64,000 bases of DNA from Oceanicaulis sp052055585 (GCF_052055585.1 NZ_CP170485.1:1674001-1738000); one strand, 5' to 3'; positions 40,352 through 50,324 are shown, counted from the stretch's first letter. A program made the numbers and translations. The notes: generated by a model not told the origin, from the sequence alone.

Positions 40352-42382
40352 CTACTCGAACTCGATCAGCAGCTCGTCTGCAGCGACCGACGCGCCCGCT
40401 TCGCAATTGACCGACTTGATGACGCCATCCAGCTCGGCGCGCAGTACGTTTTCCATCTTCATGGCTTCAACAACCATCAGCGCTTGACCGGCCTTGACCT
40501 CCTGGCCCGCCTCGACGGCGACGGAGACCACAAGGCCAGGCATCGGGCTAGTGATCAACTTGGCGGTGTCCACCGGCTCTTTTTCCGGCAGGCGGGCGTG
40601 CAGCTCGGCGATGCGCGGCGTGCAGACCAGCGCGTCGGCGCGATAGCCGCGATGGCGCAGCTTGTAGCCTTCGGTGCGGTCCGCCACGAACAGCGAGAAG
40701 TCCTGACCATCAAGCGTGCCTTCGAACATGTGTTCGCCCGGCTTCCACCCTGTGGTCAGCACGACCGGCTCGGCGATCAGGCCCGGCGCCCAGATTTCCG
40801 CGCCCGCCTCATCCATATCCATCGCGCCTTCAGGAATGCGCAGCTCCACCGGGAAGCGCTGATCGTTGAGGATCACCACCCATTCATGGGCCAGCCCCTC
40901 TTCAGGCAGAGGCGTGATCCGGCCTGAAACCCGCGCCGCGCGCTCGACAAAAACGGTGTGCATGAAGGCGGCGGCGGCGCTCATGATCTTGAGCTGGAAC
41001 TCGGTCGGCGCCGTGCCATTGAAGCCCTCGGGGAAATGCTCCTCGATATAGCCGGTATGGATGCGCCCGGCCTTGAAGTCCGGCTCATCCAGAACGGCGG
41101 ACAGGAAGGGCGCGTTCGACTGCAGCCCGTCCACATGCAGACGGTCGAGGGTTTCGGACAAGGCGTCGATCGCCGCTTCGCGGCTGTCGCCATAGCCGAT
41201 GACCTTGGCGATCATCGGGTCATAGAACATGGAGATCTCGTCGCCCTCGCGCACGCCGGAATCAATGCGCAGCGCGCCCTGGCCCATCGGGCCTTCAAGC
41301 GGTTCGGCATAATGCTTGAGGCGGCCAATGGACGGCAGGAAGCCACGATACGGATCCTCGGCATACAGGCGCGCTTCCACGGCCCAGCCCTTGATCGTCA
41401 TGTCTTTCTGCTTGAAGCCCAGCTCCTGCCCCGAGGCCACGCGGATCATCTGTTCCACAAGATCGATCTCGTGGGTCAGCTCGGTGACCGGGTGCTCCAC
41501 CTGCAAACGGGTGTTCATTTCCAGGAAGTAGAAGTTGCGCTCCGGGTCGACGATGAACTCGACGGTGCCGGCGCTGTCATAGTCCACAGCCTTGGCGAGC
41601 GCCACGGCCTGATCGCCCATCTTCTTGCGGGTCGCTTCGTCCAGGAAGGGCGACGGCGCCTCTTCCAGCACTTTCTGGTTCCGACGCTGGACCGAGCATT
41701 CGCGCTCGTTGAGGTGGACCACATTGCCGTGCTTGTCGCCCAGCACCTGGATCTCGATATGGCGCGGCTTCTCGACGAATTTCTCGATCAGGATGCGGTC
41801 ATCGCCAAAAGAGGATTTGGCTTCATTGCGCGCCGCCTGGAAGCCTTCGCGCACTTCCGCCTCAGAGCGAGCAATGCGCATGCCCTTGCCGCCACCGCCT
41901 GCAGACGCCTTGATCATCACCGGATAGCCAATGTCATTGGCGACTTCGACGGCTTGCTGATCGTCCTCGATCTCGCCCTTGAAGCCCGGAACCGTGTTCA
42001 CGCCCGCTTCGGCGGCGAGTTTCTTGGATTCCAGCTTGTCGCCCATGGCCGCGATGGCGTGCGGATTCGGCCCGATCCAGGCGATGCCCTTCTCAGCCAG
42101 CGCCTTGGGGAAAGCGGAGTTTTCAGACAGGAAGCCGAAACCGGGATGGACGGCGTCTGCGCCGGTGTCGACGCAAGCCTGAATGATCTTGTCCATCTGC
42201 AGATAGGATTCGCCCGGCGCGGGCGGGCCGATGAACACCGCCTCATCGGCCATTTCCACCGCCAGCGTATCCGCGTCCGCTTCGGAATAGACCGCCACGG
42301 TGGGAATGCCCAACCGCTTGCAGGTCTTGATGACGCGCACAGCAATTTCGCCGCGGTTGGCGATGAGGATCTTGTTGAACAT
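40352..42382 (-). CDS. pccA: propionyl-CoA carboxylase biotin-containing alpha subunit
   Basis: A 676-residue acyl-CoA carboxylase alpha subunit: biotin carboxylase domain (FNKILIANRGEIAVRVI, SAGGGGKGMRIA, EMNTRLQVEHPVTE), a BT-like middle region and a biotinyl domain with the biotin-accepting K642 in EAMKM. Length and the PGF-G-FLSENSAF text match alphaproteobacterial PccA better than MccA; the second alpha subunit of the window (17724-19709) is assigned to methylcrotonyl-CoA. It carboxylates propionyl-CoA to methylmalonyl-CoA with PccB, which is not in the window. Confidence 0.9.
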   Translation of the reverse strand: MFNKILIANRGEIAVRVIKTCKRLGIPTVAVYSEADADTLAVEMADEAVFIGPPAPGESYLQMDKIIQACVDTGADAVHPGFGFLSENSAFPKALAEKGIAWIGPNPHAIAAMGDKLESKKLAAEAGVNTVPGFKGEIEDDQQAVEVANDIGYPVMIKASAGGGGKGMRIARSEAEVREGFQAARNEAKSSFGDDRILIEKFVEKPRHIEIQVLGDKHGNVVHLNERECSVQRRNQKVLEEAPSPFLDEATRKKMGDQAVALAKAVDYDSAGTVEFIVDPERNFYFLEMNTRLQVEHPVTELTHEIDLVEQMIRVASGQELGFKQKDMTIKGWAVEARLYAEDPYRGFLPSIGRLKHYAEPLEGPMGQGALRIDSGVREGDEISMFYDPMIAKVIGYGDSREAAIDALSETLDRLHVDGLQSNAPFLSAVLDEPDFKAGRIHTGYIEEHFPEGFNGTAPTEFQLKIMSAAAAFMHTVFVERAARVSGRITPLPEEGLAHEWVVILNDQRFPVELRIPEGAMDMDEAGAEIWAPGLIAEPVVLTTGWKPGEHMFEGTLDGQDFSLFVADRTEGYKLRHRGYRADALVCTPRIAELHARLPEKEPVDTAKLITSPMPGLVVSVAVEAGQEVKAGQALMVVEAMKMENVLRAELDGVIKSVNCEAGASVAADELLIEFE

Positions 42383-42466
42383 GTCCGGTCCTGTGGAACT
42401 TCTGTAATTTGTGTCGCCGGTTTAGCGCGCCCCGCAGGCGGTGGGCAAGTCGGGGTAGATGTTCGT

Positions 42467-42973
42467 CTAATCCGCGTCCTGCTCGCGTTTGGCCTGCTTG
42501 CGCGCTTCAAACAGCTCCGCCTCGTCCTCGCGGCGATCCAGCCAGCGGAACTCCACCGAGCGCAACCGGCTCACAACCTGCAGCAAGAACGCTGTGGACC
42601 AGCCCAGCAGCAGGAAGCCATTGGCGCTCTCGATCGCGGCCAGCACGCGCCAGCCAGGCCCCAGAACAATGTCGCCATAGCCCACTGTGGTGAAGGTGGA
42701 GGTGGAGAAATAGAGCGCAGCTTCAAATGTATCGACCACGCCGCCCAGCCGGTAGAGCGCGGCATAGACCCAGATCTCCACGGCATGCAGGAAGAACAGG
42801 GTCAGCATCACGCCCAGGATCAGTCCCATCTGCCACCAGGCGGTCGCGACATAGCTCGACCGCCCTTCCCGCCAGCGCATGATCGCAATCAACGCGGCCA
42901 GCCCCGCCATGTGGATCGCGGTGGTCAGAACCACCATGACGGTGGACAGGAGCAAATAGGATGCAAGGTTCAA
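42467..42973 (-). CDS. two-pore-helix potassium channel
   Basis: A 168-residue membrane protein with an ion-channel (Ion_trans_2) core. The selectivity filter T96-V-G-Y-G-D101 is perfect and sits between helices at about 50-72 and 108-128; two more hydrophobic helices (5-30) precede them. No RCK/TrkA-N domain follows, and the C-terminal 30 residues are charged and helical (DRREDEAELFEARKQAKRE). It should form a tetrameric K+ channel in the inner membrane. Stand-alone gene. Confidence 0.88.
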   Translation of the reverse strand: MNLASYLLLSTVMVVLTTAIHMAGLAALIAIMRWREGRSSYVATAWWQMGLILGVMLTLFFLHAVEIWVYAALYRLGGVVDTFEAALYFSTSTFTTVGYGDIVLGPGWRVLAAIESANGFLLLGWSTAFLLQVVSRLRSVEFRWLDRREDEAELFEARKQAKREQDAD

Positions 42974-43009
42974 ATCCGTCTCTCCCCAGCCCGGCGACAG
43001 GCGCGCGCC

Positions 43010-44533
43010 CTAGACTTCAGGCGCCGCTTTGAGCTCCATCGCCGCACAGAATTGCTCGAACCGCCGCAGCGCCCGCTCCACGATCAGATCGCTTGCATCC
43101 GCTGCAGGCGTGATCACGAGCGCATCTTCTGTCCGCGTCAAGACAAAGGAGGACAGAAGCTGCCCGGTGCGCCCCGACAAGGCCGCACCGAACCGCATGC
43201 CGAGCCCCAGCTTCAAGGCCGCCGTCCGCTGGGCGTCATCCAGAAGATGGGTGGAGACGCAATCCTCTCCCCGTGACGCCTTGCCCTCATAGCGGTGGTG
43301 CAAGGTCAGCGCGAGGAAGGCGCGTTCAGCATGGCTCAAACCGCCGATCGGCGCATAAAGCACCTGGGTGAAGGCCAGATCGCCGCGATGATCGGGATGA
43401 AGCCGCGCGCCGATATCGCTCAACCGCGCCGCGGCCGCCCGCAGACGCTTGTCCTGCGCCTCGCCAAAAACCGGGATATCGCCTGTGAAGGCAGGCTCCA
43501 GCCAGTCCGCCAGCGCCGGGCCGAAGCCCGGCTCGGGCGAAGCGGACAGCGCCATGATCTCGGCGCCGCTAATCAAGGGATCGCCCTCCTCGACCAGGGA
43601 AGGATCGCTGACGCACACCACCCCTTCGCGCAGGCCATAGGCGGAGAAGACGACGCGCTTGAAACCGCCCGCTTTCATGATCCGCTCGAGCAGCAGGGCG
43701 GCGTAAGGCAGGGTCGCCGCGCGCTTGGACGACACGCCCGGCACCGACGCCAGCGAGCTTTCGCTCTGGCTCATCGCGAACTGGGCGGTCTTCCGCACCT
43801 GATCTAGACTCATCTCGTATTCGTGCAAAAGGCGCAGCGGATAATTGCGCATGCTCATGGAAAGGTTGGCGAAAGAGCGCCAGGCCCCGCCCACGGCATA
43901 AAACGTCTCGCCGGTCTGTTTGAGCACATCCGAGGCGCGCTCGAGCTGTGAATCCACATGATCGCGCAGATCTTCGGCCTTCGTCCCTGCTGCGTTCACC
44001 GCCAGCGGGCCCAGCGGCAAGGTCAACGCGCCTTGCGTCGACCGGCGATCAAGCCCGGTCAGCTCAAGGCTCGACCCGCCCAGATCGCCCGCCACGCCCC
44101 AGGCGTCGCCAACGCCGGCCAGAACGCCCAGGGCGGAATAGCGCCCCTCTTCCTCGCCACTGAGGACATCGATCACAAGGCCGGTTTCCTGACGCACGCG
44201 CTCGACGAAGTCCGGACCGTCCTCGCACTCGCGCACGGCCGCGGTGGCCACGGCGCCGCGCGTGGTCACGCCCTTGGCGTCCAGCAAGCGCGTGAACCTC
44301 TTCAGCGTACGCAGCGCGGCTTCCACGCCTTCAGGATTGAGTCGGCCGGTTTCAGCGGCGCCCTTGCCCAGCCCGGCCATGGTCTTTTCGTTGAAGACCG
44401 GCAGCAGGACCCGGCCCTTGACCCGGAACTGGACCAGTCGGACCGAGTTGGAACCCACATCGATCACCGCCACATCGCGGCCTTTCAGGCGGGGCTCCGC
44501 ACTGCCGAACCCGAAAATGTCACGCACGCCCAT
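43010..44533 (-). CDS. ppx: exopolyphosphatase/guanosine pentaphosphatase (Ppx/GppA) family
   Basis: A 507-residue phosphatase of the actin-like ASKHA fold that removes terminal phosphates from polyphosphate or converts pppGpp to ppGpp. Motifs are VIDVGSNSVRL (phosphate 1), SGEEEGRYSALG and VAGDLGGSSLEL (phosphate 2 region). The C-terminal part (about 310-500) is the helical HD-like domain. Its ATG overlaps the ppk stop (ATGA), so synthesis and breakdown of polyphosphate are translationally coupled. Confidence 0.94.
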   Translation of the reverse strand: MGVRDIFGFGSAEPRLKGRDVAVIDVGSNSVRLVQFRVKGRVLLPVFNEKTMAGLGKGAAETGRLNPEGVEAALRTLKRFTRLLDAKGVTTRGAVATAAVRECEDGPDFVERVRQETGLVIDVLSGEEEGRYSALGVLAGVGDAWGVAGDLGGSSLELTGLDRRSTQGALTLPLGPLAVNAAGTKAEDLRDHVDSQLERASDVLKQTGETFYAVGGAWRSFANLSMSMRNYPLRLLHEYEMSLDQVRKTAQFAMSQSESSLASVPGVSSKRAATLPYAALLLERIMKAGGFKRVVFSAYGLREGVVCVSDPSLVEEGDPLISGAEIMALSASPEPGFGPALADWLEPAFTGDIPVFGEAQDKRLRAAAARLSDIGARLHPDHRGDLAFTQVLYAPIGGLSHAERAFLALTLHHRYEGKASRGEDCVSTHLLDDAQRTAALKLGLGMRFGAALSGRTGQLLSSFVLTRTEDALVITPAADASDLIVERALRRFEQFCAAMELKAAPEV

Positions 44534-46725
44534 CAGTCGCGCGGGCCCACATGGGGAAAGGCCGGCGGCTGGTCCTGCTTGAGCGCTTCGCCGCGACCGG
44601 ACAGGGACGGATTGGTCATGAAATAGGCGTGCGCGGAGAACGGATCGTCCACGCCTTCGGTATCAAAGCGGGTATAGGAGCCATCTGCGTTCATGTACCA
44701 GCTCTGGGTCTCGTCATTGAGGTTGGCGACCATGATCTGATCAAGCACCTGACGATGAACGGTCGGGTTCTCGATCGGACACAGGGTCTCGATCCGGCGA
44801 TCGAGATTGCGCGGCATCCAGTCTGCGGAGGAAATGTAAACCTCAGCCTGCGGACCGGGCATGGGCGCGCCATTGGCGAAGCAGGCGATGCGTGAGTGCT
44901 CCAGAAACCGTCCGACAATCGATTTGACGCGGATATTCTCTGACAGGCCCGGCACGCCCGGTTTCAGGCAGCAGATGCCGCGCATGATCAGCTCGACCCG
45001 CACCCCGGCCTGGCTGGCTTCATAGAGCTTGTCGATGACGCGCGGATGCACCAGAGAGTTCATCTTCGCCCACACGCCCGCAGGCTTGCCCGCCTTGGCG
45101 TTTTCGATCTCGCGGTCGATCTTCTCGCAAATGAATTCGAGCATGCTGATCGGGCTGATCACCAGTTTTTCAAGCGTCTGGGGACGCGCATAGCCGGTGA
45201 CATAGTTGAAGATGCGACCCGCATCGCGGCCAAAAGCCGGATCGGCGGTGAACAGCGACAGATCGGTATAGATGCGCGCGGTGATCGGGTGATAATTGCC
45301 GGTGCCGAAATGGGCGTAGGTGCGCAACTCAGAGCCTTCACGACGCACCACCAGCGATATCTTGGCGTGGGTCTTGTACTCGATGAAGCCATAGACAACC
45401 TGCACGCCCGCGCGCTCGAGATCGCGCGCCCAGCGCAGATTGGCCTCTTCATCAAAGCGCGCTTTCAATTCCACCAGCGCGGTGACGTTCTTGCCCGCTT
45501 CCGCCGCCTCGATCAGGGCTGCGATGATGGGGGAATCCTTTGAGGTCCGGTATAGCGTCTGCTTGATGGTGATGACGTCCGGGTCCCGCGCCGCCTGACG
45601 CAGGAACTCCACCACCACGTCAAAGCTTTCATAGGGGTGGTGAACCACCAGATCCTTGGCGCGCACCGCTGCGAACACATCCCCGCCATGATCCTTGATG
45701 CGTTCGGGGAAGCGCGGCTCATAGGGCTCGAACTTCAGCTCGGGACGTTCATCGGGGATCATCTGGCCCAGCTGCGCCATGCCCAGAAGCCCGTCCACCA
45801 GCTGCACGTCCTGTTTCTCCGCATGCAGCTGCTGGGTGATGAACCGGCGCAGCTCTTCAGGCATGCCCGCCTCGATCTTCAGGCGCACGAGGACCCCGCG
45901 ACGGCGTTGCTTGAGCAGCGCCTCGAACTCGCGCACCAGATCCTCGGCCTCTTCCTCGATCTCGATATCGCTGTCGCGAATGATGCGGAATGCGCCCTTG
46001 CCCACCAGATCAAAGCCGGGGAAGAGCGCATCCATGAACAGGATCAGGATGGTTTCGAGCGCGATGAAGCGTTTGACCGGCCGCCCCTGTTCATCCACCC
46101 GGTCGGTCGGGATCTCGATGAAGCGCTTCACGCCTGCCGGCATGGGCAGGAGCGCATTCATGATCCGCCCGTCGCGCTGGCGCTTGAGCTTGAGCATCAG
46201 GGCGAAGCCCAGATTGGGGATGAAGGGAAACGGGTGCGCAGGGTCGATCGCCAGCGGCGTGATCACCGGCAGGGTGTGCGCCAGAAAATCATCGCGCAGC
46301 CATTCGCGTTCCTTGGCGGTCAGCGTCTCCTGCTCAACCAGCTCCACGCCCTCCGCCGCCAAAAGGTCCTGCAGCTCGCGCCAGGTCTCCTGCTGAGCTG
46401 TCATCAGGGCGGTGGCCGCCTCGTTGATCTGGTCAAGTTGCTGGGCGGGCGAACATCCGTCCATGCCGGGACGGTCCATGCCGTTGCGCACCTGGGCGCG
46501 CAGGCCCGCCACGCGGACCATGTAGAACTCATCCAGATTGCTCGCCGAGATCGACAGGAAGCGCAGGCGCTCCAGCACCGGATGGCGCGGATTGCGCGCT
46601 TCCTCAATGACCCGCCAGTTGAACTGCAGCCAGGACAGCTCCCGGTTCAGGAACCGATCCGGAGACGCCATCAGAGCCTCCACATCAGTCGGGGATCCGG
46701 AGGATGAAGGCGATGCGTCGGTCAT
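44533..46725 (-). CDS. ppk: polyphosphate kinase 1
   Basis: A 730-residue enzyme that polymerises the ATP gamma-phosphate into polyphosphate. The N-domain (FLNRELSWLQFNWRV), head domain and two PLD-like C-terminal domains are in order. The autophosphorylated His is in YAHFGTGNYHP near residue 470; another His lies in the later LVHPRVIDKLYEAS region. I choose the ATG at 46725 (MTDASPSS); the frame to 46833 overlaps hdaA. It lies 34 bases downstream of hdaA and overlaps ppx. Confidence 0.97.
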   Translation of the reverse strand: MTDASPSSSGSPTDVEALMASPDRFLNRELSWLQFNWRVIEEARNPRHPVLERLRFLSISASNLDEFYMVRVAGLRAQVRNGMDRPGMDGCSPAQQLDQINEAATALMTAQQETWRELQDLLAAEGVELVEQETLTAKEREWLRDDFLAHTLPVITPLAIDPAHPFPFIPNLGFALMLKLKRQRDGRIMNALLPMPAGVKRFIEIPTDRVDEQGRPVKRFIALETILILFMDALFPGFDLVGKGAFRIIRDSDIEIEEEAEDLVREFEALLKQRRRGVLVRLKIEAGMPEELRRFITQQLHAEKQDVQLVDGLLGMAQLGQMIPDERPELKFEPYEPRFPERIKDHGGDVFAAVRAKDLVVHHPYESFDVVVEFLRQAARDPDVITIKQTLYRTSKDSPIIAALIEAAEAGKNVTALVELKARFDEEANLRWARDLERAGVQVVYGFIEYKTHAKISLVVRREGSELRTYAHFGTGNYHPITARIYTDLSLFTADPAFGRDAGRIFNYVTGYARPQTLEKLVISPISMLEFICEKIDREIENAKAGKPAGVWAKMNSLVHPRVIDKLYEASQAGVRVELIMRGICCLKPGVPGLSENIRVKSIVGRFLEHSRIACFANGAPMPGPQAEVYISSADWMPRNLDRRIETLCPIENPTVHRQVLDQIMVANLNDETQSWYMNADGSYTRFDTEGVDDPFSAHAYFMTNPSLSGRGEALKQDQPPAFPHVGPRD

Positions 46726-46759
46726 CACGGGGCTCCAAACAGGCGAAGGGCGCGTTGCG

Positions 46760-47428
46760 TCAACTGGATAGGACTGACAATGCCTCGCGCGCAAGGGTGC
46801 GAGTAACCGGTCCCTTGCGGGCCAGCGCCTCACGATCGAGCCAGGCTGTCAGTCGCCTCGCGTAATCAACCGAACGCTCCATGCGATCAAGCAGATATTC
46901 AAGAACTCCTGGTGACAACGGCGTGCGCTTGTCCCGGAAGAGCTTTTCCATGACCTGTCTGAGCAACGCGTCATCGGGTTCATGCAGCACCGCCGTCTCT
47001 GTCGCAATCAGGCGCGAGGCGAGATCCGGCAGGCTGACCGGCCATTCCGCAGGCGCCTTGCCAGCGGTCATCAGAACGGTCACGCCCGCATCACCCGCAG
47101 CCCGGTTCAAAAGGTGAAAGAGCGCGTCTTCATCCACGCCCCTGTCACAGTCTTCAACCAGCACCGCTGCGCCCCGCCCTACGGCCTTCAGCCCCTTGGA
47201 CAGGGTCGCGGGCTCAAGACGCATGGCGCGGGTTCGCGCGGTCCACATATGGGAAAGATGGGTCTTGCCGCTGCCCGCGGGCCCGACCAGCAGGAGATGC
47301 CCCTGACGCCAGCGCGGCCAACGATTGACCAGCGCCAGCGCGGCGGCGTTCGCTTCACTGACGGCAAAGGCTTCCGCCCGATAATCGGGCTCCAGCACCA
47401 GATCGAGCGCGAGTTGTCCTGGCTTCAT
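46760..47428 (-). CDS. hdaA: HdaA, regulatory inactivator of DnaA
   Basis: A 222-residue AAA+ protein that, bound to the replication sliding clamp, stimulates ATP hydrolysis by DnaA and so blocks re-initiation. Residues 5-10 (QLALDL) match the clamp-binding motif. Walker A is G49-PAGSGKT56; the Walker B strand is AAVLVEDCD. The C-terminal domain IV of DnaA is absent, as expected. The ATG at 47428 overlaps the stop of the upstream gene (TAATG); a GTG at 47449 is less likely. HdaA, ppk and ppx are one run on the minus strand. Confidence 0.93.
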   Translation of the reverse strand: MKPGQLALDLVLEPDYRAEAFAVSEANAAALALVNRWPRWRQGHLLLVGPAGSGKTHLSHMWTARTRAMRLEPATLSKGLKAVGRGAAVLVEDCDRGVDEDALFHLLNRAAGDAGVTVLMTAGKAPAEWPVSLPDLASRLIATETAVLHEPDDALLRQVMEKLFRDKRTPLSPGVLEYLLDRMERSVDYARRLTAWLDREALARKGPVTRTLAREALSVLSS

Positions 47429-48486
47429 TAGCGGCTGCGTACCGTCCACCCGAGCGTTTCTTCCTCAGCCAGCACTGCGCCACGGGCGCGCAGTTCGGCC
47501 ATGACCTGTTCACGCGCGCCGCGATGGGTGATCGTCATCGCTGCGCCAGTGCGCGAGACGGCGTCGAGCCGCGCATTCTGAATCAGGGACGCGCCCGTCA
47601 CCGCCTGCTGCAGCTCACGCCATTCGGCGAGATTGTCAAAAAGGATGCTCACATCCAGCTCGGCCACGCTCATGTCACGCACCACGCTGGCGCGCTTCCA
47701 CGCTTGCTCGCGCGGCTCGAGAATGGCGCGGGCCGCCGCGGCATAGCCGCCCGCAACGTTCACACGATCAACGGTTTCGCGTTGCAGGACGCCGTCCGCG
47801 TCAAAGCTGACAAGAACGCCCGCTGCGCGCGTATTGCCCGCATCCTGTCGCGCCACCAGCACCATGACCTGATCGTGCCCCGTGGTTTCCATGACCATCT
47901 GCAAGGCAGCGGGATCAAGCGCGACGACCTGATCCAGCATCACCGTATCGGACGGGACGACCTCGACCGGGGTCAGGGCGTGTTCAAAACCGCCATGCAG
48001 CCAGGCTTCATGCCAGTCCCCGCCCAGCACGCGTTCGCCGCTTGAGCGTTCGGTCACGGGAATCACCGCCACGGTCGCAGCCTGCGCTTCCACGAAAGGC
48101 ACGCCCAGCCCGGTCAGATAGCGGCGCACGGCGCGCGGGTCGAAATCAAGGCTCAGAACACCACGATAGCGCGTGGCCGAGCGTTGCTCGTCAGAGATTT
48201 GCAAACCCGCGAGCAGGCTCGCGGCGTCATCAGCCGAGACGACCGGCAATCCTGATTCCATGCGGTCTTCAGGCAGCGTCAATCGCTCGATCAGCTCGAT
48301 CGCGCCCTGGGTCTGACCCTGCTGCAAGGCGGCGCGCTGCGCTTCGGTCGCATTGTCTGCGCGCGCATCAATGGCGACGCCATCCACAGTGAAGGGGCTG
48401 TCCGCCAGAGCGGAAGCCGTCATGGCTCCTGCCGCCAATCCCGCCAAAGCCCATTGCATCGCCTGCCTGATCGCTTGCATGGTCAT
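47428..48486 (-). CDS. DUF2066 family secreted protein
   Basis: A 352-residue protein with a signal peptide (WALAGLAAGAMTASALA, cleavage near residue 29) and a DUF2066 domain. Recognisable parts are SPFTVDGVAIDARADNATEAQRAAL, split with the later YRGVLSLDFDPRAVRRYL and an ERLTLPEDR helix. The family is of unknown role and is commonly found next to hda in proteobacteria, as here. Start at 48486; a second ATG at 48480 is equally possible. It is divergent from purM. Confidence 0.85.
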   Translation of the reverse strand: MTMQAIRQAMQWALAGLAAGAMTASALADSPFTVDGVAIDARADNATEAQRAALQQGQTQGAIELIERLTLPEDRMESGLPVVSADDAASLLAGLQISDEQRSATRYRGVLSLDFDPRAVRRYLTGLGVPFVEAQAATVAVIPVTERSSGERVLGGDWHEAWLHGGFEHALTPVEVVPSDTVMLDQVVALDPAALQMVMETTGHDQVMVLVARQDAGNTRAAGVLVSFDADGVLQRETVDRVNVAGGYAAAARAILEPREQAWKRASVVRDMSVAELDVSILFDNLAEWRELQQAVTGASLIQNARLDAVSRTGAAMTITHRGAREQVMAELRARGAVLAEEETLGWTVRSR

Positions 48487-48627
48487 CCCCTAATGCGCCA
48501 GTTCGACGGCGACTATACGCGCTTGGGCGCTGCGGTGAACCCTGTTGCGGCGCCCCGCCCCCTCGCGCTTTTGGCAATTGCGCGCTATGCACGCGAAAAC
48601 CTGACGACTTGGCCAAGGGAGCCGCCC

Positions 48628-49665
48628 GTGTCCCAATCCGACGCGACCAACAAATCCGGACTGACCTACGCTGAAGCCGGCGTGAGCATTGATGCAGGCG
48701 ACGCGCTGGTCCAGGCGATCAAGCCGCTGGCGAAATCCACCGCCCGTCCTGGCGCCGATACCGGGCTGGGCGGCTTTGGCGGCGCCTTTGATCTCAAGGC
48801 CGCCGGCTTCAAAGATCCGGTGCTGGTGTCCGGCACTGATGGCGTGGGCACCAAGCTCAAGCTCGCCATCAGCTCCGGCATCGTGAACACGGTCGGCATC
48901 GACCTTGTGGCCATGTGCGTGAACGACATTCTGGCCCAGGGCGCCGAGCCGCTGTTCTTCCTCGATTACTTCGCCACCGGCAAACTCGATCCCCAGCGCG
49001 GCGCGTCCGTGGTCGAGGGCATCGCTGAAGGCTGCCGTCAGTCCGGCTGCGCGCTGATCGGCGGCGAAACCGCAGAAATGCCGGGTATGTATACAGGCGA
49101 GGATTTTGACCTTGCGGGCTTTGTCGTCGGCGCCGCCGAGCGCGGCGCGCTTCTGCCCCGCCATGATCTGATGAAAGAGGGTGACGCCCTGATCGGCCTC
49201 GCCTCCTCCGGTCCGCACTCGAACGGCTATTCCCTGATCCGCCGGATCATTGATCATGCCGGTCTCGACTTTGACAGCGACGCGCCTTTCGCGCCCGGCA
49301 AGAAGCTGGCGGAAGCCCTGCTCGAGCCGACCCGCATCTATGTCAAAGCGCTGATGCCGCTGATCCGCGAAGGCCGCATCAAGGGTCTGGCGCACATCAC
49401 CGGCGGCGGCATCACCGAGAACACGCCGCGCATGCTGCCCGATCACCTGACCTTCGAGGTGGACTATGACAGCTTCGAGCGTCCCGCCGTGTTCAAATGG
49501 CTGGCCGAAGCTGGCAATGTGGCCGAGAGCGAAATGCGCCGGACCTTCAACTGCGGCGTGGGCATGATCCTCGCTGTCGAGGCCTCCGAGGCGCAATCGA
49601 TTTGCGAGGCGTTAAACGCAGCGGGTGAAACCGCGAGCGTGATTGGCGTTTTGAAGGCGAGCTAA
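48628..49665 (+). CDS. purM: phosphoribosylformylglycinamidine cyclo-ligase
   Basis: A 345-residue ATP-dependent AIR synthetase of purine biosynthesis. Motifs include the N-terminal LTYAEAGVSIDAGDALV, VSGTDGVGTKLKLA, GIDLVAMCVNDILAQGAEPLFFLDY (in parts) and IGGETAEMPGMY. The start is GTG at 48628, with AAGGGAG upstream; the longer frame to 48454 is antisense to the DUF2066 leader. Two bases separate it from purN. Confidence 0.97.
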   Translation: MSQSDATNKSGLTYAEAGVSIDAGDALVQAIKPLAKSTARPGADTGLGGFGGAFDLKAAGFKDPVLVSGTDGVGTKLKLAISSGIVNTVGIDLVAMCVNDILAQGAEPLFFLDYFATGKLDPQRGASVVEGIAEGCRQSGCALIGGETAEMPGMYTGEDFDLAGFVVGAAERGALLPRHDLMKEGDALIGLASSGPHSNGYSLIRRIIDHAGLDFDSDAPFAPGKKLAEALLEPTRIYVKALMPLIREGRIKGLAHITGGGITENTPRMLPDHLTFEVDYDSFERPAVFKWLAEAGNVAESEMRRTFNCGVGMILAVEASEAQSICEALNAAGETASVIGVLKAS

Positions 49666-49667
49666 GA

Positions 49668-50324
49668 ATGGCGAAAACCAAAGTCGGCGTTTTGATCTCC
49701 GGTCGGGGATCGAACCTTCAGGCCTTGCTCGACGCGGCCCAGAACGAGGATTACCCGGCCGAGATCGTTCTCGTCCTGTCCAACAAGGCGGGCGCGCAGG
49801 GTCTTGAGCGTGCGCGCAAGGTCGATGTGCCCACAGGCTTCATCGACCACACCCTCTTTGAAGACCGCGAGGACTTCGAGAAGGAGCTGGACGCCAAACT
49901 GCGTGAAGCGGGCGTTCAGATCGTCTGCCTCGCCGGTTTCATGCGCATCCTGACGCCCTGGTTCGTCGAGAAATGGCGCGACCGGCTGATCAACATCCAT
50001 CCCTCTCTCCTGCCCGCCTTCAAGGGCGTGCACACCCATGAGCGGGCGCTGGAACAGGGCGTGCGCGTGCATGGCTGCAGCGTTCACTTTGTCCGCGCAG
50101 AAATGGATGACGGCCCGATCATCGGTCAGGCGGTTGTCCCGGTCATGGCCGGCGATACGCCTGACACCCTGTCCGCTCGGGTTCTCGAAGCCGAGCACAA
50201 GCTCTACCCCGCCTGTCTGAAGCTGGTGGCCGAGGGCAAGGCGCGCGTGTCGGCGGAATGCGTGCGCATCGCCGAAGGCAGCGAGCCGGATGCAGAGACT
50301 GTTCTGATCAATCCATCGGTCTAG
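49668..50324 (+). CDS. purN: phosphoribosylglycinamide formyltransferase
   Basis: A 218-residue formyltransferase using 10-formyl-tetrahydrofolate to convert GAR to FGAR. VGVLISGRGSNLQAL binds the phosphoribosyl group; the catalytic triad is in INIHPSLLPAFKG (Asn and His) and AEMDDGPIIGQ (Asp). Slightly longer than E. coli PurN because of a C-terminal tail (EGSEPDAETVLINPSV). Forms an operon with purM. Confidence 0.97.
   Translation: MAKTKVGVLISGRGSNLQALLDAAQNEDYPAEIVLVLSNKAGAQGLERARKVDVPTGFIDHTLFEDREDFEKELDAKLREAGVQIVCLAGFMRILTPWFVEKWRDRLINIHPSLLPAFKGVHTHERALEQGVRVHGCSVHFVRAEMDDGPIIGQAVVPVMAGDTPDTLSARVLEAEHKLYPACLKLVAEGKARVSAECVRIAEGSEPDAETVLINPSV

Noticed and set aside
40958..43276. 772-residue plus-strand open frame
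   Set aside because: It runs antisense to pccA and the potassium channel gene; its translation is Arg/His/Gly-rich without any domain.
45637..46707. 356-residue plus-strand open frame
   Set aside because: Antisense to ppk and without recognisable domains.
48490..49596. 368-residue minus-strand open frame
   Set aside because: Antisense to purM; its translation has no domain and purM is unambiguous.
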